A stretch of DNA of 5,604 nt from Bacteroidales bacterium (lineage in GTDB: Bacteria > Bacteroidota > Bacteroidia > Bacteroidales > UBA932). Under the pieces are notes generated by a model. That model made no database searches. It was not told where the DNA came from and saw only the letters and a program-made list of their open reading frames with translations. Positions within the stretch are counted from its first letter, which is position 1. Each line of letters begins with the position of its first letter. A program made the translations under genes and the position numbers. Location of the stretch: assembly GCA_017538685.1 (NCBI GenBank), contig JAFYIK010000220.1, positions 1-5,604 on the forward strand, given 5' to 3'. Of this stretch, positions 1-5,210 are shown one piece after another.

Positions 1-504
1 CAGGTTCCCGGGGTATCCTTCCAGGCCGTCGGGATGCAGGAGATGGAGGACTATGGAGGTGTCCGTGGAACCGACCACGTCCCAGACCATATTGTCTACG
101 CCCTTGAATCCGCCGTGGAGGGTATTCTTTCCGTTGTCGTTGACCGGCGTATTGCAGACTTCCCCGTCCACTGTGAAGGAAGCGTTTCCTATGCGGTTTG
201 CCACCGGCCCCACGCACGCGCCGAGAAAGCGCTCCCCAGGAGGCGTGACATAATCCTTCAAGTTATCGTGTCCCACCACTATGCTGGTGTATTTCCCGTC
301 CCGGTCAGGGGTGAAAAGCGACACCACCCTGGCTCCGAAGTTGGTGACCTGGAGGGTAACGGAACCGTTTTTCAGAGTGTAGAGGGAGACTTCCTTACCG
401 TCCACCTGGTCATTGAAACGTTCCGGAGAGAACAAGCGGATCTCGGAGTTGCAGGAAACAAGAGCAATAGCGGAAACGGCGATGCCGACGAGCAATTTCT
501 TCAT
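1..504 (-). CDS. galM: Aldose 1-epimerase (galactose mutarotase), lipoprotein type, N-terminal part
   Basis: Family role: interconverts alpha and beta anomers of aldohexoses such as galactose and glucose, feeding the Leloir pathway. Seen: 168 codons are open from ATG at 504 to the window edge, with no stop. The N-terminus MKKLLVGIAVSAIALVSC is a signal peptide ending in a lipobox-like LVSC, with Cys18 as the likely lipidation site, so export to the periplasm or a membrane surface is inferred. The mutarotase fold follows: TNFGARVVSL (54-63), GPVANRIGNASF (99-110), LHGGFKG (129-135) and HPDGLEGYPG (157-166). Arg104 and His130 match the substrate-binding Arg and active-site His of characterised GalM enzymes. 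The second His and the catalytic Glu lie beyond the edge. Family members are usually about 340-380 residues, so more than half is missing. It is transcribed divergently from the metallopeptidase at 573. Family assignment is firm; surface location is inferred from the lipobox. Confidence 0.93.
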   Translation of the reverse strand, partial: MKKLLVGIAVSAIALVSCNSEIRLFSPERFNDQVDGKEVSLYTLKNGSVTLQVTNFGARVVSLFTPDRDGKYTSIVVGHDNLKDYVTPPGERFLGACVGPVANRIGNASFTVDGEVCNTPVNDNGKNTLHGGFKGVDNMVWDVVGSTDTSIVLHLLHPDGLEGYPGNL

Positions 505-521
505 CGTGAAAGGGGTTTTCG

Positions 522-550
522 TAAAGATAGCAAATCATTCCGTTAACGAA
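522..550 (-). promoter_or_regulatory. Candidate Bacteroidota-type promoter of galM
   Basis: On the minus strand TATCTTTA (529 down to 522) matches seven of eight positions of the Bacteroidota -7 consensus TAnnTTTG. A TTCG (550-547), 17 nt further upstream, is a partial match to the -33 TTTG element. Transcription would start near 517 and give a leader of roughly 13 nt with no Shine-Dalgarno sequence, as is common in this phylum. Inferred from pattern matching only. Confidence 0.45.
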
Positions 551-568
551 AAATTATAAGTACATTTG
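539..568 (+). promoter_or_regulatory. Bacteroidota-type promoter of the zinc metallopeptidase gene
   Basis: TACATTTG at 561-568 is a perfect match to the TAnnTTTG -7 element. At the expected -33 spacing there is only a weak TCCG (539-542). The box ends four bases before the ATG at 573, so transcription should begin at or next to the start codon and the message would be leaderless or nearly so. No Shine-Dalgarno sequence is present. Confidence 0.6.
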
Positions 569-572
569 CGGT

Positions 573-1238
573 ATGAGCATTTGGGTCATTCTTATTACCG
601 TGATGATTGCGAGCGCGATCATCCAGGCGGTGCTGCAGTCGAAGTTCGAGAAGTATTCGGAAGTTCCCGGAAAGCTGACGGGAGAAGAGACGGCGCTGAA
701 GATGCTTCACGACAACGGAATCTACGATGTGACGGTCACCTCCGTGGGCGGCCTGCTGACAGACCACTATAACCCCGAGACCAAGACCATCAACCTCAGC
801 GAGGGGGTCTTCGCGTCCAGGTCGGTGGCGGCTGAGGCGGTCGCTGCACACGAGACGGGGCACGCGATCCAGCACGCTATGGGCTATGCCCCGCTGAAGA
901 TGCGCAGCGCGCTGGTGCCGGTGGTAAACTTCAGCAATATGGCCGTGTCGTGGGTGCTGCTGATCGGCGTGCTGCTGATCGAGCTTACGCCGTCCGTGCT
1001 ATGGATAGGAATCGGCCTGTTCGCTATGAGCACCCTCTTCTCCTTCATCACCCTCCCGGTGGAGGTCAACGCCAGCGCGAGGGCCGTGGAGTGGCTCGAC
1101 CACTCCGGCATAACCGATTTCGAGACGACCCCTATGGCGAAGGACGCACTCAAATGGGCAGCGTACACCTACGTAATCGCCGCCCTCGGCTCGCTCGCCA
1201 CCCTCCTTTATTATATCGGAATCGCCCGCCGCAGATAA
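573..1238 (+). CDS. YugP-family membrane zinc metallopeptidase (Zn_peptidase_2)
   Basis: Product of 221 residues that reads as a membrane-embedded neutral zinc metallopeptidase of the YugP type (Pfam Zn_peptidase_2, PF04298). Seen: an N-terminal hydrophobic helix (3-21); the family motif LTDHYNPETKTINLSEGV (62-79); SRSVAAEAVAAHETGHAIQHA (82-102), whose HETGH (93-97) is the zincin HExxH zinc-binding and catalytic motif; two central membrane helices (about 123-138 and 142-160); LPVEVNASARA (161-171), where Glu164 is the likely third zinc ligand; and a C-terminal helix (about 197-215). Length and motif order fit a full-length, intact enzyme. The ATG at 573 is preferred because it keeps the first membrane helix that homologues have; a later ATG at 603 would truncate it. 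Physiological substrates of this family are poorly known. It stands alone on the plus strand, diverging from galM and converging on the LolA-like gene, with a hairpin terminator after it. Confidence 0.93.
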   Translation: MSIWVILITVMIASAIIQAVLQSKFEKYSEVPGKLTGEETALKMLHDNGIYDVTVTSVGGLLTDHYNPETKTINLSEGVFASRSVAAEAVAAHETGHAIQHAMGYAPLKMRSALVPVVNFSNMAVSWVLLIGVLLIELTPSVLWIGIGLFAMSTLFSFITLPVEVNASARAVEWLDHSGITDFETTPMAKDALKWAAYTYVIAALGSLATLLYYIGIARRR

Positions 1239-1278
1239 CCCCGTGGGGGATAACACCTTATCGCACAGCGATTTAACC

Positions 1279-1312
1279 AAATTAGGTCTGCCAAAAACGG
1301 CAGACCTAATTT
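1279..1312. terminator. Hairpin terminator between convergent genes, probably bidirectional
   Basis: A perfect 14-bp inverted repeat (1279-1292 with 1299-1312) encloses a 6-nt loop AAAAAC. The core arms are attaggtctgcc and ggcagacctaat. The plus-strand side runs into a T-rich tail (ttatttatct), which suits termination of the metallopeptidase transcript ending at 1238. Read on the minus strand it would lie downstream of the LolA-like gene that ends at 1369, but the T-tract there is poorer. The rest of the 130-bp spacer has no gene. Confidence 0.85.
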
Positions 1313-1368
1313 ATTTATCTCACTGATAGCCAGCGACTTATCCCTCACACACCGAAAACACGCGAGCC

Positions 1369-1860
1369 CTAGCGAAGATCGGTGATCACCCAGTCTCCGG
1401 TGAAGATGGTTTCATCGGGAGAGAAGACGCTCATATCGCCGCTGGGCGGAAGGAACTGGATGTTCTTGATAGTGAAGGGAATGAGGTTCCCTGAAAGAGG
1501 TTCGTTGTAGAGGCCGGACAGCCAGCCGTTGTCCTCCAGGGTCAGCTCGCTGATGTAGTCCATATAGTCCATCTTTCCGGCGTGCTCGATGTAAGCCTCC
1601 TTGCCGTCCAGGTCCAGGGTCCAGATGTTCACCGCGTCGCAGAAGATCATCAGGCCCGCGCCCTCCATCATAAAGCAGTTGTCCTGCAGCACGGCCGAGC
1701 CTTCCACCGTGATGTCCGGCAGACCGGCGATCACATATTCATAGTCCACGGTCACCCGATGCCCCTGCGCCTGCGCGAGGAAAGCGTCGAGCTGCTTCTG
1801 CTGCGCGGGGAGCGCGACAGACACCAGAACCATTAAAAAAGACAGGACAATTCGTTTCAT
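1369..1860 (-). CDS. lolA: LolA-like periplasmic outer membrane lipoprotein carrier
   Basis: Product of 163 residues. The N-terminus MKRIVLSFLMVLVSVALPA is a Sec signal peptide with probable cleavage after Ala19, so the mature protein is periplasmic. LolA chaperones receive lipoproteins from the LolCDE transporter and carry them to the outer membrane. LolA-like signs: a beta-rich body; the segment IWTLDLDGKEAYIE (79-92), resembling the exposed 'W-Y-D...EV' strand pair of the family; and a C-terminal end VITDLR like that of Bacteroidota LolA proteins. It is somewhat shorter than the usual 200 or so residues. The gene starts in a TAATG overlap with the ftsK stop (the A at 1860 is shared), which points to translational coupling at the end of the DUF4290-ftsK operon. 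A LolA-like gene directly after ftsK is, to my knowledge, a recurring Bacteroidota arrangement and supports the call, since sequence similarity alone is modest. No lipobox Cys follows the signal peptide, so it is not itself a lipoprotein. Confidence 0.78.
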   Translation of the reverse strand: MKRIVLSFLMVLVSVALPAQQKQLDAFLAQAQGHRVTVDYEYVIAGLPDITVEGSAVLQDNCFMMEGAGLMIFCDAVNIWTLDLDGKEAYIEHAGKMDYMDYISELTLEDNGWLSGLYNEPLSGNLIPFTIKNIQFLPPSGDMSVFSPDETIFTGDWVITDLR

Positions 1861-4223
1861 TAGTGAAGCATCTGATCCAACGTATCCAAATCCGGTACCA
1901 AAACCGCGCGCGGCTTCGCACCGTCCTGCGGGCCGATGATTCCGGCGTCCTCCAGCTGGCTCATCACGCGCGAAGCTTTGGCAAAGCCCATAGCGAGCCT
2001 TGTCTGCAGGAAGGAGGTCGACGCCTTCTGCGAGGTCACGACCAGGCGCGCCGCCTCCTCGAAACGCTCGTCCAGGTCGCCCACGTCCACCGGGCCACCG
2101 TCTCCCCCGCCGTTTTCGTCCTTCGGAACGGGGAGGTAATACGGCGTGTTATAGCTTTGTCCGTACTTCGTCTGATCGCCGATGTAGTCGGTCAGACGGC
2201 GGACCTCCTCGCTCTCGATGAGGCCGCACTGGATACGTTCGTTCTCGATTCCGGCGGAGAAGAGCATATCTCCACGGCCGATCAGCTTCTCCGCGCCGGG
2301 CGCGTCGATGATGGTCTGGGAGTCGATGCGCGACGACGTGCGGAACGCGATACGCATCGGGAAGTTGCTCTTGATGATGCCGCTGATCACGTCCACGGAA
2401 GGGCGCTGGGTCGCGAGTATGACGTGCAGACCGGCGGCGCGTCCTTTCTGGGCGAGGCGGATGATGCTGTTGGTGATGCTGCGGCTGGCCGCCTTCGCCT
2501 CGGGCGACGCGCCGGTGGTCATAGTCAGGTCCGCATACTCGTCCACCACGGTCACCAGATAAGGCAGATATCTATGGCCGTGCTCCGGATTGAGCTTGCG
2601 GTCCTTGAACTTGTTGTTGTAGTCCGAGAGCTTGTTCACTCCGGCCTTCGCCATAAGCAGATAACGGTCGTCCATCTCCACGCAGAGCGAACGCAGCACC
2701 TTCTCCGCATCCTTGGCGGACTTGACTATCGCGTGCGCCTTCTCGGACTCTTCGTCCTCGGCGTCCGGCAGCACCGCCAGGTAGTGCTTCAGCAATGAAT
2801 TGTAGGCCGTGAACTCGACCATCTTAGGGTCGATGAACACGAGCTTCAGCTCGGAAGGGTGCTTGGAGTAAAGCAGCGAGCCGATTATCACATTGAGGCA
2901 CACCGACTTACCCTGCTGGGTAGCACCTGCAACGAGGAGGTGCGGGGCCTTCGCGAGGTCGACCACCTTCACCTGCTGGGTGATGGTGTAGCCCAGGGCC
3001 ACGGGAAGATCATATTTTGTGTTGCGGAACACATCGTCGTTCAACAGTCCGCGCAGAGGCACTATCGAAGGCTGGTCGTTTGCCACCTCGATACCCACCG
3101 AGTCCTGAAGAGTGACCACACGCACGCCCTTGGCGTTCATCGCCATCGCTATGTCGTCCTGCAGGTTCTTGATGGCGGAAATCTTGATGCCCGGGGCGGG
3201 AGTCACCTTGTACAATGTGACGGTCGGGCCCACCACGGCCTTGATGTCCGTAATCTCGATTTTATAGTTACGCAGAGTCGCGATAATCTGATTTTTGTTG
3301 CGTCCAAGCTCCTCGGCCGACATCACGTGCTTGCCGTCCTCATAAGTCTCTAGCAGTTCGAGCGGAGGGAACTTAAAATTCGGAAGGCCGTACGGCGGAT
3401 CCAGACGGTTGTCAATCCGGGGAAGTTCTTCCTGAACTTTTGTCTCGAGGCCTTCGCCTTCAATTACCTCCATACCCAGCTCGCCCTCTTCTGCGCCTTC
3501 GGCTTCGGAAGATTCTTCTTCGTCACCCACGACCTGATCGGGGGCCTTTTCTTCAACGGGTTCGGGAATCTCTTCCTCCACCGGTTCCGGTTCCAAGACC
3601 GCCGGTGTGGGATTGGGATCCGTCTGCACTCCGAGGTCCACGGCGCCGGGCTCGATATAGCCCTTGCCCTCTTCCTTGGTGCCTATCGTGCCAAGCCAGT
3701 GCACAAAGCGGGAGCTGCTGAGCAGAGCTGCGCAGACCACGAGCACAAGCAGCACGAGGCCGGTGACCGCCACGCCCATAGCTGCGATGCCCCAGCCGAC
3801 GATGAGAGCTCCGCTGTGGCCGCCGAGGCCCCCGCCGAAGACGGTGTCCGCCCCGAAGAGCCGGCCGATGTAGGCGAGGACAAGCGCGGCCACGAAAGCG
3901 TCGCCGAGAGTCATCATCGTGGTCTTCACGAGCGAATAGTTCCATTTATGGAAAACCAGCCTCACCGCGATCGCCGCGAGCACTATGAGTATCGCCAGGC
4001 TTCCGAGGCCGAAGCAGTCGCACACGAGGAAGCGGCCGAAGCGGTATCCCAGCGAGCCGGCGGCATTGCGCACTTCTGTCGCGGCCATATCGGCCCTCCA
4101 ATGCAGGAGATACGAGGTGATCGCTATCAGGGTGAACACGGCAAACACCGCGACCACCAGGCCGATCAGCTTGGCGAGCGCCTCTTTCTTTTCAGGTTCG
4201 AGTTTCAGTCGGGGGAATTTCAT
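1860..4223 (-). CDS. ftsK: DNA translocase FtsK
   Basis: Product of 787 residues. FtsK is an ATP-driven hexameric pump at the division septum that moves chromosome ends towards dif and activates XerCD recombination. Seen in order: four membrane helices (about 18-40, 72-91, 106-123, 138-168); an acidic Glu/Pro-rich linker (about 183-270, including a repeated EPVEE), far shorter than in E. coli; the alpha domain (about 295-390, VVGPTVTLYKVTPAPGIKIS); and the RecA-like motor with Walker A GATQQGKS (433-440, Lys439), FIDPKMVEF (463-471), Walker B VVDEYADL (559-566, Asp561-Glu562), ATQRPSVDVISG (604-615) and GRGDMLF (649-655). The C-terminal gamma winged helix (about 715-776), which reads KOPS sequences, includes FEEAARLVV and SRVMSQLEDAGIIGP. 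All modules are present, so the gene appears intact. Its ATG overlaps the DUF4290 stop (ATGA, 4220-4223) and its TAA overlaps the next ATG, so expression is probably coupled in both directions. Confidence 0.97.
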   Translation of the reverse strand: MKFPRLKLEPEKKEALAKLIGLVVAVFAVFTLIAITSYLLHWRADMAATEVRNAAGSLGYRFGRFLVCDCFGLGSLAILIVLAAIAVRLVFHKWNYSLVKTTMMTLGDAFVAALVLAYIGRLFGADTVFGGGLGGHSGALIVGWGIAAMGVAVTGLVLLVLVVCAALLSSSRFVHWLGTIGTKEEGKGYIEPGAVDLGVQTDPNPTPAVLEPEPVEEEIPEPVEEKAPDQVVGDEEESSEAEGAEEGELGMEVIEGEGLETKVQEELPRIDNRLDPPYGLPNFKFPPLELLETYEDGKHVMSAEELGRNKNQIIATLRNYKIEITDIKAVVGPTVTLYKVTPAPGIKISAIKNLQDDIAMAMNAKGVRVVTLQDSVGIEVANDQPSIVPLRGLLNDDVFRNTKYDLPVALGYTITQQVKVVDLAKAPHLLVAGATQQGKSVCLNVIIGSLLYSKHPSELKLVFIDPKMVEFTAYNSLLKHYLAVLPDAEDEESEKAHAIVKSAKDAEKVLRSLCVEMDDRYLLMAKAGVNKLSDYNNKFKDRKLNPEHGHRYLPYLVTVVDEYADLTMTTGASPEAKAASRSITNSIIRLAQKGRAAGLHVILATQRPSVDVISGIIKSNFPMRIAFRTSSRIDSQTIIDAPGAEKLIGRGDMLFSAGIENERIQCGLIESEEVRRLTDYIGDQTKYGQSYNTPYYLPVPKDENGGGDGGPVDVGDLDERFEEAARLVVTSQKASTSFLQTRLAMGFAKASRVMSQLEDAGIIGPQDGAKPRAVLVPDLDTLDQMLH

Positions 4224-4867
4224 CTGCGTCTGTTCTTCTTGCCGCCCTTGCGCTTGTTCTTGCCCTGGCCTCCCTGATTGCCGATGCCGGGACGGCTGAA
4301 ATCGGCATTTTCGGAGACTTTTCCGAGGGTGATTCCCTCCGGAACCTTGATCTTATATTCGGATAGCTTCTCTATGTCGGCGAAAATCGTCTCGTCCGAT
4401 ACGCTGTCTTTATTCCAGATCAGATACTGCTGACGCATATAGATTGCGAGCGAGCGTATCATCTGGGTCTTCATCTCTCCCTCCGGCTCCTGGGCCAGCA
4501 GGTCCAGAATCTTCTCTATGTTGCGGCCGTAGTGCGAAGCGCGGATCTTGGTGCCCTTCATAGGAAGCGGCACAGGCTTCGTCTCGAAGTCTTCCTTCAC
4601 CGGGCAAGGATACGGAGAATCGATATCCAGATCGAACCCTGCTATCATATAGAGATGATCCCAGAGCTTCTGCTCCCAGTTCTCCTGCTGGCGCACCTGG
4701 GGATTCAGGATCTCCATAGTCTTGACTATCGCACGCGCCTGCTCCGTGCGCTTCTCCCTGTCCGGGATCTCGCGGAGCTGCTCCACCATCTTCAGGATAT
4801 TGCGTCCGTACTCGCTCATCTTGAGCGGCTCACGCTGAGTATTGTATTCTAGAATTATGCTGTCCAT
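4220..4867 (-). CDS. DUF4290 family protein of unknown function
   Basis: Product of 215 residues, recognised as DUF4290 (PF14123), a Bacteroidota family without known function. Family marks: EYNTQREPLKMSEYGRNI (7-24), WEQKLWDHLYMIAGFDLDID (64-83), and YLIWNKDSVSDETIFADIEKLS (148-169). The ATG at 4867 is chosen because the conserved EYNTQR segment sits just behind it. The protein is helical and charged, with no signal peptide or membrane segment, so it should be cytoplasmic. Two stretches resemble each other (YGRNI at 20-24 and 113-117, each followed by a similar helix), suggesting an internal duplication. The C-terminus (about 194-215) is a Gly/Lys/Arg/Asn tail ending KGGKKNRRR, a composition often seen in nucleic-acid-binding tails, though that role is only inferred. 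It is the first gene of the operon and overlaps ftsK by four bases, so it is made together with the septal DNA translocase. Confidence 0.92.
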   Translation of the reverse strand: MDSIILEYNTQREPLKMSEYGRNILKMVEQLREIPDREKRTEQARAIVKTMEILNPQVRQQENWEQKLWDHLYMIAGFDLDIDSPYPCPVKEDFETKPVPLPMKGTKIRASHYGRNIEKILDLLAQEPEGEMKTQMIRSLAIYMRQQYLIWNKDSVSDETIFADIEKLSEYKIKVPEGITLGKVSENADFSRPGIGNQGGQGKNKRKGGKKNRRR

Positions 4868-4886
4868 ACTTCAATTCGCAATTTCA

Positions 4887-4916
4887 CAAATATAATCATT
4901 TTTGTCGCACATCGAA
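4887..4916 (-). promoter_or_regulatory. Bacteroidota-type promoter of the DUF4290-ftsK-lolA operon
   Basis: On the minus strand TATATTTG (4894 down to 4887) matches the TAnnTTTG -7 element exactly. TTCG (4916-4913), 18 nt upstream, is a partial -33 TTTG match. The predicted start near 4883 gives a short AT-rich leader of about 15 nt before the ATG at 4867, without a Shine-Dalgarno sequence. No other promoter of this quality is needed for the two downstream genes, whose starts lie inside the preceding reading frames. Confidence 0.7.
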
Positions 4917-4925
4917 CTTTACCCC

Positions 4926-4978
4926 CGGGACCTTGTGCGAAAAAGCCCACCACAAGGCCTCCAGCGCGCAAGGTCCCG
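4926..4978. other. Long imperfect hairpin with repeated CCTTGTG motifs
   Basis: Arms 4926-4939 (cgggaccttgtgcg) and 4965-4978 (cgcgcaaggtcccg) pair over 14 positions with a single non-Watson-Crick pair (G-T), around a 25-nt loop. The loop contains cacaagg (4951-4957), an inverted copy of the arm motif. A further direct copy of accttgtgcg sits at 4992-5001. Neither side ends in a clean T-tract, although the minus-strand loop has a TTTTT run (4944-4940). It lies about 30 bp upstream of the DUF4290 promoter and downstream of alr. It could be a weak terminator, a processing structure or a regulatory site; the sequence does not decide. Confidence 0.55.
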
Positions 4979-5006
4979 CCCCTCCGATTCCACCTTGTGC
5001 GCTACC

Positions 5007-5191
5007 GGCGCCGAAAAGGGCGAAAAAGGCGCCGATTGGGAGTAAAACGGGTAATTCCGCGCCAGAATGGGCGAAAAAGGCGCCGATTGATGGTATGATG
5101 GGCAATTCGGCGCTGAAATGAGGGTTATTGGCGCCGAATAAGGGTAAAATGGTGCGAATGGCGGCAAAAACAAGCGATTTTGGCGCCGATG
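5007..5191. repeat. Degenerate 51-bp tandem repeat array centred on GGCGCC
   Basis: Units begin at 5007, 5058, 5109 and 5160, giving three full 51-bp units and a partial, diverged fourth. Each unit splits into a 21-bp and a 30-bp half, and each half starts with GGCGCC or a near variant: exact copies at 5007, 5028, 5079, 5130 and 5182, variants at 5058, 5109 and 5160. Units 1 and 2 agree at about 40 of 51 positions and share an exact 21-bp block (5018-5038 and 5069-5089). Later units are more diverged. It fills most of the 343-bp gene-free interval (4868-5210) between alr and the DUF4290 promoter. The remaining parts of that interval (4979-5006 and 5192-5210) show nothing I can name beyond the CCTTGTG copy at 4994. 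Because 51 is a multiple of three, open frames cross the array on both strands, but none has credible coding signals. Confidence 0.8.
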
Positions 5192-5210
5192 AGGGGGCGG
5201 TAAGAAGGCC

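Noticed and set aside
34..546. A 170-codon plus-strand frame at the left end
   Set aside because: It is antisense to galM, whose minus-strand translation carries clear mutarotase motifs; the plus-strand translation has none.
543..875. Minus-strand frames opposite the metallopeptidase (543-875, 884-1168, 999-1280)
   Set aside because: They overlap the well-supported HETGH metallopeptidase and have no motif, signal or upstream promoter of their own.
1863..2798. A 311-codon open frame on the plus strand opposite ftsK
   Set aside because: It lies wholly antisense to the conserved FtsK motor and gamma domains. The translation is Arg/His/Leu-rich with no recognisable motif, as expected for the shadow of a GC-rich gene.
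4919..5173. An 84-codon minus-strand frame through the repeat array, with repeats such as SAPFSPI, and other short frames on both strands
   Set aside because: The frames stay open because the repeat period is a multiple of three. Several frames are open at once, the peptide resembles no protein I know, and it runs past the DNA hairpin into the DUF4290 promoter region.
5007..5191. CRISPR array, suggested by regularly spaced GGCGCC motifs at 21 and 30 bp
   Set aside because: There is no constant repeat with unrelated spacers: the whole 51-bp unit is repeated and degenerate. No cas gene is in the window.
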